Of a DNA stretch of 64,000 bases, positions 55,711 to 64,000 are shown piece by piece. The stretch covers positions 18,152 to 82,151 of the forward strand of contig DAOLZQ010000006.1 of the NCBI GenBank assembly GCA_035426385.1, written 5' to 3'. A program made the translations under genes and the position numbers. Positions within the stretch are counted from its first letter, which is position 1. Every line of letters starts with the position of its first letter. The notes beneath the pieces are model-generated. The model was not told where the DNA came from, made no database searches, and saw only the letters and a list, made by a program, of their open reading frames with translations. Source of the DNA: Parvibacillus sp035426385. GTDB taxonomy: Bacteria > Bacteroidota > Bacteroidia > Chitinophagales > Saprospiraceae.

Positions 55711-56457
55711 ATGCAGCAATTACTTAAATATACCTTGATGCCGATTAATGCACTCACACGTGTACAGCGAAGTGAAATGTATGCTCTAATGCAGGCAAAC
55801 TATAATGAGATGAACGAATCCAACTTTCACAGTGATTTGGACAAGAAACAGTTTGTGGGAATAATTAGTGACACATCAAAGCACCTTCAGGGTTTCACCA
55901 CCTTTGCCATTAATCCGGGAGACAGCGGCACTGAGCAATACAACATTTTATTTTCAGGTGATACTGTTCTCTCACCAGAACAGTGGGGCAGTCAAATAAT
56001 GATGCAAGGTTGGTGCGAATCAGTTGGTAGTATTATCGCCTCTGACAGCAGCAAAGAGTGGTACTGGTATTTGATGTCAAAGGGTCACCGAACCTATTTG
56101 TATCTGCCTCTATTTTTTAAAGTTTTTTATCCTGCACCGGACATCTCTGAGGATAACATGCTTAAACAAATTACGGACAGGGTGTCAAGGATACTTTTCA
56201 GTTCTGACTGGTATCCGGATCTTGGTATCGTTCGATTCCCACACAGCCTCGGAGAGCTAAAGCCCGAATTGGTGGATGCTGCATATCAAAAGGCTAAGAG
56301 TAAAAATATCGGTTTCTTTCTGGAAAGAAATCCAGGCTTTTTCAAAGGCGACGAACTCATATGCCTGGCTCCTCTATTTCCGGATAATATGTTGCGCTCA
56401 GCGCGGGACTTTATGATCTCCGGTATGGAGCATCCCCTCAAAATAAATGTTTCGTAA
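55711..56457 (+). CDS. Unassigned protein, possibly GNAT-like
   Basis: 248 residues from ATG 55711; a TTG at 55687 overlaps the Rieske gene and is less likely. The first half shows a pattern seen in some acyltransferase-like proteins: EMYALMQANYNEMNESNFHSDL followed by LQGFTTFAINP and ILFSGDTVLSPEQWG (parts quoted are short fragments). This suggests a GNAT-type fold, but the acetyl-CoA pyrophosphate loop is not clear. The second half has no recognised motif. It is in the middle of the cluster, 14 bases after the Rieske gene and 14 before GH3, so it probably acts on the same pathway. Confidence 0.7.
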   Translation: MQQLLKYTLMPINALTRVQRSEMYALMQANYNEMNESNFHSDLDKKQFVGIISDTSKHLQGFTTFAINPGDSGTEQYNILFSGDTVLSPEQWGSQIMMQGWCESVGSIIASDSSKEWYWYLMSKGHRTYLYLPLFFKVFYPAPDISEDNMLKQITDRVSRILFSSDWYPDLGIVRFPHSLGELKPELVDAAYQKAKSKNIGFFLERNPGFFKGDELICLAPLFPDNMLRSARDFMISGMEHPLKINVS

Positions 56458-56471
56458 GGATAAGAACTCTG

Positions 56472-58025
56472 ATGAAAGCAGGATTTTACAACAGGCTTTG
56501 GTTATATTATCAGTTTGCTGAATACAAGCGATTTCGAGATAATTTAGATAACCTAAAACAGATACAGGCATTAAAATTTCAGTCCTATATAATTCAAAAT
56601 AAGGATACTCGTTTCGGACTAGACCATAAATTCAAAGAAATCAGAAAGTACTCTGACTATAAAAGAAACGTGCCGATCATAGAAGATTATGACCAGATAT
56701 TACCATATATCGATAGTATAGATGCAGGTAAGGAAAATATACTTTTCACAGATCAAACTGAATTCCTGGAAAGCACCTCAGGATCGACTTCAGCTTCAAA
56801 AATAATTCCTTATAATAAAGCGCTCAAGGCAGAGATACAAAGTGCGGTAGCGCCTTGGATGTGCTCATTATTTAAATATAACCAGGCTATATTCAGTGGC
56901 AAATCATATTGGTCCATTTCGCCACCATTAAAAAATATTGACCAGAAAGGAGGAAAAAAAGTAATTCTGAGTGACACCGATTTTTTTGACCCTATAGCTG
57001 CGCAGTTACTAAGTAAAATTATGGCAGTACCCTCAAGTTTAGGAAATATAAATAGGGCAACTACCTTCTATCAGCAGACTTGGAAGTATTTGCTTCAAGA
57101 AGAGACACTTAGCTTTATTTCTTGTTGGAGTCCTAGCTTTATCTTAAAACTATTTGATTTTTTGCAGGAGCACTTTGAATATATTATCAAAATATCTCAA
57201 ATCTCAATTGCAAGAAGGAAATATCTCGAAGCACATTACCACGGACAAACTTTGGATCTTCCCAAAATATTCCCCAATCTACAATTAATCAGTTGCTGGC
57301 AAGATGGGCAATCTGCTATCTGGCAACCACAACTGAGAGAAATATCAGGACAAATTTTTATCCAGGGAAAAGGAGTGATAATGACAGAAGGAGTGCTCAC
57401 TGTGCCCTACACTGCTGAGGACCCGGTGCTTGCATATTGTTCTCATTTTTTCGAATTTAGAGATCCTTCGGGAGAGTTGTATTTAGCACATCAGCTACAG
57501 AAAGGAACTCAATATGAAGTTATCATCACTACCGGAGGCGGATTATACCGATACAATACACATGATTTAATGGAATGCTGTGGTTATACAAAGTCTGTTC
57601 CTACTTTTAGATTTCTGGGTAGAACCAATCAAACTTGTGATTTGGCAGGTGAAAAATTGAGTGAATGGCAGGTAAATAAAATTTGTACTGAAATAATTAA
57701 AACCAATACTAGTATTAATTTTCTTGCTCTATATCCAGTTATAGGAGTTCATTCCGCATATTATACATTGTTATATGAATCAAAGGAAGAAATTAGCGAA
57801 GTTCACTTAAAGGAATACTTTTCTTCTCGACTGAATGAAAACCCCTATTATGTTCAGTCCATAAATACGGGACAATTAACGTCATTGCAAATACGGCAAT
57901 TGCAACCCGGTAGGCACAAGGAAATAATCCAACATTTCCTGAATGTAAGCCAGATTCGTGAGGGTGATTTTAAAATGCCATTATTATTTCAACCGGGATT
58001 TCTAAAATCAGTAGTGGGATTCTGA
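56472..58025 (+). CDS. GH3-family acyl-adenylating amide synthetase
   Basis: 517 residues, typical GH3 length. GH3 proteins belong to the ANL superfamily: they adenylate a carboxylic acid and join it to an amino acid or amine, as in plant auxin and jasmonate conjugation. The phosphate-binding loop is ESTSGSTSASK (residues 100-110). The YWSISPP segment, the QDGQSAIW region and ITTGGGLYRYNTHD with FLGRTNQTCDLAGEKLSE are the expected nucleotide- and hinge-region features. The acid and amine here are unknown; neighbours suggest a modified acyl chain. Its stop overlaps the start of the next gene by one base (TGATG). Confidence 0.88.
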   Translation: MKAGFYNRLWLYYQFAEYKRFRDNLDNLKQIQALKFQSYIIQNKDTRFGLDHKFKEIRKYSDYKRNVPIIEDYDQILPYIDSIDAGKENILFTDQTEFLESTSGSTSASKIIPYNKALKAEIQSAVAPWMCSLFKYNQAIFSGKSYWSISPPLKNIDQKGGKKVILSDTDFFDPIAAQLLSKIMAVPSSLGNINRATTFYQQTWKYLLQEETLSFISCWSPSFILKLFDFLQEHFEYIIKISQISIARRKYLEAHYHGQTLDLPKIFPNLQLISCWQDGQSAIWQPQLREISGQIFIQGKGVIMTEGVLTVPYTAEDPVLAYCSHFFEFRDPSGELYLAHQLQKGTQYEVIITTGGGLYRYNTHDLMECCGYTKSVPTFRFLGRTNQTCDLAGEKLSEWQVNKICTEIIKTNTSINFLALYPVIGVHSAYYTLLYESKEEISEVHLKEYFSSRLNENPYYVQSINTGQLTSLQIRQLQPGRHKEIIQHFLNVSQIREGDFKMPLLFQPGFLKSVVGF

Positions 58026-59125
58026 TGATTCATATAATCCCATATTCGTCCGATTTCGAGGAAGGAATAAAAGCATTGTGCCGGATTCCGGTATCTGAGC
58101 AGATACATATTTCACTGGAACGTGAACCTTCTTACCTGACTGGAGCACATGTCCAATGCGAAGTTCCACTAATCTATGTCGCACTAAGTGATGAAAGCCA
58201 GGTAGTAGGTGTTTGCAATATTGGGACGCGCAGATTGTGGTACCGACAGCAAATAATCTCAGTGCCTTATCTCTGTGACCTTAGAATAGATAAAAGATAT
58301 AAAGGATTACAAATCCTGGCCCGATTCAGTAAATTGTATCTGGAAATGCATAGAGATGGAGCATACCCTGGTCAAACAATTGTCTTTTCTGACAATAAGC
58401 TCATGCTGAGTCTTATAGACAAGAGAAAACAGAAACCACACTTATTGTATTTCCCATATTACCACTCAGCCAGTATTTATATTAGTACATTTCTACGGAA
58501 GATCACAAAAAGACATACCTTACCTGAAGACTTCTCGATTATCAATGCAAGCAAGTCCAATTTAAATGATTTGCAACAGTTTATCGATAATGAAAGCTCC
58601 AAGATTGACTATTTCCCCTATTACAATTTAAAGGAGCTGAACCAGCCATATTATACAGGATTAAAACTAGATGACTATTTAATCTTGTATAAATCGGGTA
58701 ACATCGTAGGTGTATGTGGTGTCTGGGATCAGTCCAAAATCAAGCAAACGCGAGTAGTCGGTTACACCCCAATCATCAAAAAATTCAGAAGGCTATATAA
58801 TTTGTTTGCTTCAATTAGAGGAAAGATGAAATTACCTATTCTCGGTGAGAAGATTAATTACCTAAGCTTGCATACTATTCTAGTCCAAAATAGGAGTCCG
58901 CAATTATTCTCTTATTTACTCCATTATATACAGGAGTACAAACTCGAAGAAGAAGACCAATATCTTTTGATAGGCCTTGATAAGCAAGATCCACTTTACA
59001 ATAGTCTTAAAGAATTCAATATTGCCAGACAAATGACCGGACAATACTTTTATGTAACCCACAATGAAAAGACTGAGCTCAGCGTACAAAATAAATTTTA
59101 TTATTTTGAAACTGCTCGCATTTAA
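58025..59125 (+). CDS. GNAT-like acyltransferase, possibly two-domain
   Basis: 366 residues. The N-terminal half has a GNAT-like pattern: IYVALSDESQVVGVCNIGTRR, then VPYLCDLRIDKRYKGLQILARF, the latter resembling the LxVxPxxRGxGxG acetyl-CoA loop with weakened glycines. The second half repeats a looser version (LILYKSGNIVGVCGVW). A tandem GNAT arrangement is therefore likely. Translationally coupled to the GH3 gene. It could supply or modify the amine or acyl group used by GH3; specific substrate unknown. Confidence 0.7.
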   Translation: MIHIIPYSSDFEEGIKALCRIPVSEQIHISLEREPSYLTGAHVQCEVPLIYVALSDESQVVGVCNIGTRRLWYRQQIISVPYLCDLRIDKRYKGLQILARFSKLYLEMHRDGAYPGQTIVFSDNKLMLSLIDKRKQKPHLLYFPYYHSASIYISTFLRKITKRHTLPEDFSIINASKSNLNDLQQFIDNESSKIDYFPYYNLKELNQPYYTGLKLDDYLILYKSGNIVGVCGVWDQSKIKQTRVVGYTPIIKKFRRLYNLFASIRGKMKLPILGEKINYLSLHTILVQNRSPQLFSYLLHYIQEYKLEEEDQYLLIGLDKQDPLYNSLKEFNIARQMTGQYFYVTHNEKTELSVQNKFYYFETARI

Positions 59126-59224
59126 ACTCAGATCACCACTTAGGAAGCATTTGATGGGGTGCCTTCTAACTTCTTCACACTGGCAGGTCGGATTATTGAC
59201 TACCTTAGCCTCTGTTATAATAGC

Positions 59225-61141
59225 ATGAAAGAAACAGCTCTGGAAATATTACAGAAGTACTGGAATTATGAGCATTTCAGGCCTTTACAGCAAGAAATCA
59301 TCCAATCTGTACTGGATAGGAAAGATACTATCGCACTTTTGCCTACCGGAGGTGGAAAATCGATCTGCTTTCAAGTACCTGCCCTCATGCAGGAAGGTGT
59401 AACTATAGTAGTCAGTCCCCTCATTTCACTCATCAAGGCACAGGTAAAGGATCTCCGAACCAGAGGAGTCAAGGCAGAAGCGATTTTCGCTGGAATACAC
59501 TTCAGCGATATTCAGCGAATACTAAATAATTGTCTTCAAGGTGGCGTAAAGCTGCTTTATGTTTCACCAGAGAGACTTCAAACAGATATCTTTATCAATC
59601 ATTTTCTGACAATGAAGGTATCTTATATTGCAGTAGATGAAGCACACTGCATCTCACAATGGGGATATGATTTTAGACCAGCCTATCTTCAGATCAAGGC
59701 ATTGCGCGAAATGCGTCCTGAGGTGGTTTTCCTGGCTGTCACAGCTACTGCTACTAATCAGGTGATATCTGATATCAGTGAAAAATTATCTCTCGTCACA
59801 GCTCAGATATTCAGAAAGAGCTTTTATAGAGAAAACATTGCTCTAGTGATGCGGAATAGTAAAAATAAACGAGCAGACTTATTTAATGTCCTGAATAAAG
59901 TACCCGGTTCGGCGATTATTTATATGCGCAGTCGTGCCCAGACAGTTGAAATAGCCAAATTCTTACAAGAGAATAAATTTAGTGTAGCTCATTACCACGC
60001 AGGGATGGAAGCGAAAGATCGGGATAATGTGCAAGATAAATGGATGCGAGATAAGATCCGAATTATGGTAGCGACCACTGCATTCGGTATGGGCATTGAC
60101 AAGCCGGATGTACGATGTGTCATTCATCTTGATTTGCCATCCAGTCCCGAAGAATATTATCAGGAAGCCGGTCGCGCAGGTAGAGATAATAGAAAATCAT
60201 ATTCTGCTGTATTCTACAATCAAAAGGATATATCTAAGCTCACCGACACACTGACTGAATCATTTCCGGACGAAAAACTGGTAATAGAAATTTACGAATT
60301 TCTCGCCATCCGCTACCGGGTTGCAATAGGAGATCAAAATTCCTCCTCTTATCCCTTTGATTTATATGGCGTAGCCAGGGAATTAGATATTAATTCAAGA
60401 AAACTGTTAAGTGCCTTAAAGATTTTGGAGTGGAATGGTTATTTATATTTATCGGAAGCCATAGAGTTTCCAGACAGAGTAATGATTTTGTGGAATAAAC
60501 AAAAGTTATTTAGTCGCAAGACCGGAGACGAACGAACTACAGCAGTTATCGATATTTTACTCAGGTTATATGGGGGTATATTAAATCTACATACGAAGAT
60601 TCAACTGACTGACATAGCCAGGAAGACAAACTTAACAGTAGATGAAGTACAGAAAATTCTGCGGACGCTTGATGCGGATGATGTTATTAGTTTTCAACCA
60701 TCTAGAGACACAGCAATGATTTCCTTTGGAAACTACCGGCATAATCCAGAATATCTGAGGTTAGATATGACGCTGACTGAATTTATCAAAGAGCGCACTG
60801 AAGAAAAAGTCAATGCTATTCTAAGATTAGTGAATGCACCAATATGTCGTAATATTGTACTTCTCAATTATTTTGACGAAGAGAGAATTACGCCTTGCGG
60901 TAGTTGTGATATCTGCCTCGAGAATAAAAAAAGGGAACCTAACAAGGAAAAGATAATGGAATGCATTTCTTATCTAATAGCGAAATTAGATAAAGCATTT
61001 TTGGAACCCAAAGATTTACTCGAAGATGATTTTTATATTAAGAATAAACATGCAGTTGATTTAGCACTAGAATATTTACTGACAGAACAACGGATAAAAT
61101 TTAGCCAATTTAAATTTATACTGAATGATTCTGAAAGATAG
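59225..61141 (+). CDS. recQ: RecQ-family ATP-dependent DNA helicase
   Basis: 638 residues from ATG 59225 (MKETALEILQKYW); a GTG at 59159 would add 22 residues without similarity. 3'-5' superfamily 2 helicase: Walker A TGGGKS (residues 41-46), DEAHCISQWG, VTATAT, STAFGMGIDKPDVR-like motif V (ATTAFGMGIDKPDVR) and motif VI QEAGRAGRD. The zinc-binding RecQ-Ct cysteines are in ICRNIVLL and TPCGSCDIC. The HRDC domain is absent, so it is a shorter RecQ, as in one of the paralogs often found in Bacteroidota. Overlaps the glycosyltransferase gene by 17 bases. Confidence 0.92.
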   Translation: MKETALEILQKYWNYEHFRPLQQEIIQSVLDRKDTIALLPTGGGKSICFQVPALMQEGVTIVVSPLISLIKAQVKDLRTRGVKAEAIFAGIHFSDIQRILNNCLQGGVKLLYVSPERLQTDIFINHFLTMKVSYIAVDEAHCISQWGYDFRPAYLQIKALREMRPEVVFLAVTATATNQVISDISEKLSLVTAQIFRKSFYRENIALVMRNSKNKRADLFNVLNKVPGSAIIYMRSRAQTVEIAKFLQENKFSVAHYHAGMEAKDRDNVQDKWMRDKIRIMVATTAFGMGIDKPDVRCVIHLDLPSSPEEYYQEAGRAGRDNRKSYSAVFYNQKDISKLTDTLTESFPDEKLVIEIYEFLAIRYRVAIGDQNSSSYPFDLYGVARELDINSRKLLSALKILEWNGYLYLSEAIEFPDRVMILWNKQKLFSRKTGDERTTAVIDILLRLYGGILNLHTKIQLTDIARKTNLTVDEVQKILRTLDADDVISFQPSRDTAMISFGNYRHNPEYLRLDMTLTEFIKERTEEKVNAILRLVNAPICRNIVLLNYFDEERITPCGSCDICLENKKREPNKEKIMECISYLIAKLDKAFLEPKDLLEDDFYIKNKHAVDLALEYLLTEQRIKFSQFKFILNDSER

Positions 61142-62216
61142 AAGAATTATTTTTTTCACTTTTGGTGATATTCCATATGACCAGAGGATGCTTCGGATAT
61201 GGAAATCATTGTATTCTGAAGGAGCCATCATCGAAATATTTGGACGAGAATTATTTCCATGGGACACCTCTGAACTACCTTATCTGATAACCAGATATCG
61301 ACCCATCTTTAAAAAGGGACCACTTGCCTACTTAGAATACAATTTGAGAGCAGCATTCAAATATCTATTTTCTAAAATTGAATTATTGTACTGTGCTGAT
61401 CTGGATACTATGCCGGCGGGTTATGCATTACGGCTCGTCAAGAAATTTAAATGGTTGTATGATGCACATGAATATTTTTCTGAAACTCCAGAAGTAGTAC
61501 GTCGGCCACAGATTAAAAAGATCTGGGAAATAGTAGCTGATCTTACAATTCCCAAAATAGATTCCGGTATCACGGTAAGTGAAGGATACAGCAGTCAATT
61601 TCTAAGCCAATATTCAGTTGACTTCACTATAATCCGAAATGTACCTTATAGAAAGGATTACAATTGCCCTCCCAAGTCAGATGCACCTTACTTGCTCTAT
61701 CAGGGAGTACTCAACGAAGGCCGTGGCCTGAAAGAATTAATTGCGGCGCTTGAAAACACAGAATTTCAATTATTTATAGCTGGAGGTGGTGATTTGATCA
61801 ACACACTTCAGGAGCAAGTCATAACTCAAGAATCGGGTAGCAAAATTCATTTTTGTGGAAAATTAATGCCTGCTGAATTAGACCAGTTTACTCAGTGTGC
61901 ACAGATAGGCATCAACCTGCTGGAACATTTGGGTCAGAGCTATTATTACTCCCTCGCCAATAAGTTTTTTGATTATATAATGGCCTGCGTTCCACAACTC
62001 TGTATCAATTTTCCGGAGTATAAATTATTGAATGATAAATACGAAGTTGCCGTATTGATCCCTGATCTCAGTGTAAATTCTATTACGGAGGGGTTAGCCC
62101 AACTATCCGATGCAGATACCTATCAACGGTTGACCGATAATTGTAAATTAGCTCGCGAAGAATTAAATTGGGAAAAAGAAGAAACCAAATTGATCGGCGT
62201 ATTTAAAAGGCTCTAA
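61125..62216 (+). CDS. Glycosyltransferase, GT4-like
   Basis: 363 residues, GT-B fold. The N-terminal Rossmann half contains FGDIPYDQRMLR and YCADLDTMPAGYALRLVKK; the C-terminal half has LLYQGVLNEGRGLKELIAAL and FIAGGGDL, followed by IHFCGKLMPAEL and a FDYIMACVPQLC segment, matching retaining glycosyltransferases of family 4. Nucleotide-sugar donor and acceptor unknown. The gene starts inside the end of recQ, so the two are translated from one mRNA. Confidence 0.87.
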   Translation: MILKDRRIIFFTFGDIPYDQRMLRIWKSLYSEGAIIEIFGRELFPWDTSELPYLITRYRPIFKKGPLAYLEYNLRAAFKYLFSKIELLYCADLDTMPAGYALRLVKKFKWLYDAHEYFSETPEVVRRPQIKKIWEIVADLTIPKIDSGITVSEGYSSQFLSQYSVDFTIIRNVPYRKDYNCPPKSDAPYLLYQGVLNEGRGLKELIAALENTEFQLFIAGGGDLINTLQEQVITQESGSKIHFCGKLMPAELDQFTQCAQIGINLLEHLGQSYYYSLANKFFDYIMACVPQLCINFPEYKLLNDKYEVAVLIPDLSVNSITEGLAQLSDADTYQRLTDNCKLAREELNWEKEETKLIGVFKRL

Positions 62217-62223
62217 TCCCAAA

Positions 62224-63585
62224 CTAGCTTTTGATTATTTTCATTGAAAGTTGGATGGTTCCATTTCCATAAGTGAGGAAATAAATACCAGGTGGTTCAG
62301 CTCCAATTGAGACGACCACAGATTCAGCTTCGGTGATTTTTTGTCGCCTGAACAATACAGGCTTACCAGAAGAATTAACGATTTGAATATTGACATATTG
62401 GTCAATTAAAGCTAAAGGTAAAGCTGGAAGTTCGATGAGATCATTTGTAATGACACCAAGAATGGAGGACACTTCTGTTACTTTTCGATAGCCCAATTGG
62501 GCACATTCCTCAGGCTTTAATTCACAAAAACGAGTAAAAAATTCAGCTTGATAGAGTTGTGCTATTTGATAATCATGAATTATCAAAGTGTTCTCGTCAT
62601 TTATGGTTTCCGCGGAAAAAGTCCAGTTGTATGAACCGGTAATGACCGTAGGGTCTGAAGTAGGTTGATCCGCATCGATGATACAATACTTATGGTGAAA
62701 TAAGACACTGGTAGAATGTTCTACCGCATCCATCCCGGCATTCCGCATCAATTGTAGACTGTATTTAGAAGAACCAATATTATCCACAATCCCCCGAAAA
62801 CTCACCCCTAGTTGGTACGCGTTGATCATTTTATTGGTGAGAAAATTGCTTGTGAGCGTGTACATACCCGACCATATAGAATAGTTGGCGGTGCTAAGCG
62901 CTTCTCCAATAAAATCCTGTGTATGATCACTAGGTGCAAAATACATCTCTATCGGAATACCTGCTATTACATATTGATGTGCAGTATTGTCTGTTTTAGT
63001 GTTTCCGCTTGGCGGGGAGTTTCCATGTATCGCGCCATCTGAACCCCACATTTCTTCAAACTCACGCTGGTAATTGATAGCTAGATCAGAATTCAGAATA
63101 AATAATACATTATTGGCATCACTACCTATACCTGTCCCTGTCAGATTCATTGATCCTGTCATGACTTCAGCTCTATTGGACAGTGTAGCATCCTTGATGA
63201 TAAACTTATTATGCATGATACCATCACCTGATGAAGTGTACAATAGACTGAAAGGCAATGTTCGCTTTAGCGCCTGATTGCTGGTAGAGTTATCTGTGAT
63301 ATATCTTACCCGTACTCCTCTATTGACAGCACGGACGAGTGCATTTGTGATGTCTGATTCATTGTTATTGTAAACACATACATCCAGTGTAAATCTGGCT
63401 GAATCAATCATCTGAAGTACTCTCTGTTTTATAAGCTCACCTCCAGTCTCTATAGGCTGAGCGTAATTATGCTTATATGCAGGATCTACACTCTGAGTAA
63501 AATAAATCTCGAGCTTATCCTGAGCAGAAAGAGATGCTGTGAGAGCTATAATCAAGATAAATAAAAACAAAATACTTCGATTCAT
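62224..63585 (-). CDS. Secreted phospholipase D-like protein with C-terminal sorting-type tail
   Basis: 453 residues with a signal peptide ending near LSAQ. Two complete HKD motifs are present: HNKFIIKD followed by GSMNLT (first half) and HHKYCIID followed by GSYNWT (second half), so the enzyme should be active on phosphodiester bonds of lipids or nucleic acids. The C-terminal 70 residues (residues about 380-453) form a beta module ending GIYFLTYGNGTIQLSMKIIKS-like, consistent with a type A T9SS tail. Probably surface-exposed or secreted. Convergent with the glycosyltransferase gene. Confidence 0.87.
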   Translation of the reverse strand: MNRSILFLFILIIALTASLSAQDKLEIYFTQSVDPAYKHNYAQPIETGGELIKQRVLQMIDSARFTLDVCVYNNNESDITNALVRAVNRGVRVRYITDNSTSNQALKRTLPFSLLYTSSGDGIMHNKFIIKDATLSNRAEVMTGSMNLTGTGIGSDANNVLFILNSDLAINYQREFEEMWGSDGAIHGNSPPSGNTKTDNTAHQYVIAGIPIEMYFAPSDHTQDFIGEALSTANYSIWSGMYTLTSNFLTNKMINAYQLGVSFRGIVDNIGSSKYSLQLMRNAGMDAVEHSTSVLFHHKYCIIDADQPTSDPTVITGSYNWTFSAETINDENTLIIHDYQIAQLYQAEFFTRFCELKPEECAQLGYRKVTEVSSILGVITNDLIELPALPLALIDQYVNIQIVNSSGKPVLFRRQKITEAESVVVSIGAEPPGIYFLTYGNGTIQLSMKIIKS

Positions 63586-63673
63586 ATACTATCAACGCAG
63601 TTAAAGTGGTCTGCATTTAGTCGGTAAAATTAACTCGTTTATCACATAGTAAGCAAATATTATCCAAAAACAA

Positions 63674-63715
63674 GTATTATGTATTGCATAATACAATCCA
63701 TTACCCTTATATTTG
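63674..63715 (+). promoter_or_regulatory. padR promoter with overlapping palindromic operator
   Basis: GTATTATG (63674-63681) and CATAATAC (63687-63694) form a perfect 8-bp inverted repeat around TATTG. The TTG inside the repeat (63684-63686) is placed 21 bases before TATATTTG (63708-63715), a full TAnnTTTG -7 element. A repressor bound to the palindrome would cover the -33 region, which fits autoregulation by the PadR protein encoded 26 bases downstream. Confidence 0.6.
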
Positions 63716-63740
63716 CATTACATATTAAACTATTTAACTA

Positions 63741-64000
63741 ATGGCAAACAATGAAAATCTGGCACGAGAGGCACTCAAGACAGAGAACACCAAGGCTCAA
63801 ATGCGCAAAGGTGTCCTGGAAATGTGCATCCTGGGTGTTATATCCGGAGAAGAGTTATATACTTCTGATATCATCAAGAGACTAAAGGAAGCAGACCTGC
63901 TAGTAGTAGAGGGTACTGTTTACCCACTTCTCACACGGCTAAAAAACGGTGGCTTGCTCGAGTACAAATGGATCGAGAGCTCTACTGGTCCGCCTCGTAA
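63741..64000 (+). CDS. PadR-family transcriptional regulator, partial
   Basis: The first 86 residues are visible before the window ends. MRKGVLEMCILGVIS, SDIIKRLKEADLLVVEGTVYPLLTRLKNGGLLEY (as separate helices of the winged helix) and ESSTGPPRK are the standard PadR core; the N-terminal 20 residues are a polar extension. PadR proteins are dimeric repressors often controlling transporters or membrane-stress genes; likely targets lie beyond the window's right edge. A matching palindrome sits in its promoter. Confidence 0.9.
   Translation, partial: MANNENLAREALKTENTKAQMRKGVLEMCILGVISGEELYTSDIIKRLKEADLLVVEGTVYPLLTRLKNGGLLEYKWIESSTGPPR

Noticed and set aside
59196..59221. TTGACT and TATAAT boxes ahead of recQ
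   Set aside because: They look like an E. coli sigma70 promoter, but the spacing is only 14 bases and this lineage uses TAnnTTTG elements.

Overview
The window is an AT-rich chromosomal segment of a Bacteroidota bacterium, most likely of the Saprospiraceae/Chitinophaga-like branch. The lineage call rests on several independent signs: proteins ending in gliding-motility/type IX secretion (T9SS) C-terminal domains, the T9SS regulator PorX, a DUF6089 outer-membrane barrel, CcmD-family and DUF4126 proteins, and repeated TAnnTTTG promoter -7 elements instead of E. coli-type -10 boxes. I see no rRNA, tRNA, CRISPR array, insertion sequence or phage gene. Genes are densely packed, with many convergent pairs that overlap or sit within a few bases.

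Layout. 1-6.4 kb: envelope coiled-coil proteins, a lipoprotein, a MerR regulator, the membrane pyrophosphatase hppA, then rsmI-purS-pssA. 6.4-24 kb: two T9SS type B secreted proteins, an M1 aminopeptidase lipoprotein, riboflavin genes (ribD, ribE), thioredoxin-like proteins, a thiolase, folE with a catalytically dead-looking pterin-synthase-like neighbour, an NR-salvage pair (pnuC plus a kinase-only nadR), rocD and small-type purL. 24-37 kb: acyl-CoA dehydrogenase, rluD, a Cys/Met PLP enzyme, a DUF697-SHOCT protein, CorA, a secreted esterase, a cell-wall amidase, the cytochrome c maturation genes ccmB-ccmC-ccmD, then gdhA, an Lrp regulator and a TraB/GumN protein. 37-46 kb: porX, a degenerate membrane-anchored EEP-fold protein, ndk, an NrnA-like DHH phosphoesterase, an FKBP lipoprotein, prfB with its programmed +1 frameshift, xseB and a subtilase. 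46-50.6 kb: DUF6089 protein, front-end desaturase, CocE-type hydrolase, membrane protein.

50.6-59.1 kb is the most unusual part: six tightly spaced co-directional genes encoding an RnfD/NqrB-like membrane domain fused to an FG-GAP/ASPIC-UnbV propeller, a fatty-acid desaturase, a Rieske oxygenase, a GNAT-like protein of unknown role, a GH3-family acyl-adenylating amide synthetase and a second GNAT-like protein. The gene content suggests biosynthesis of an oxidised, desaturated acyl-amide-type lipid or small molecule; the product is unknown to me. It is followed by recQ, a glycosyltransferase, a secreted phospholipase D-like protein and the start of a PadR regulator whose promoter carries a perfect palindrome.

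Functional links: purS (5.4 kb) and small-type purL (18-20 kb) are two of three FGAM synthetase subunits; folE, ribD and ribE all belong to GTP-derived cofactor pathways; PorX probably controls export of the T9SS cargo encoded around it. Two genes (13763-14041 and 39456-40412) retain their family scaffolds but have lost most metal-binding or catalytic residues.
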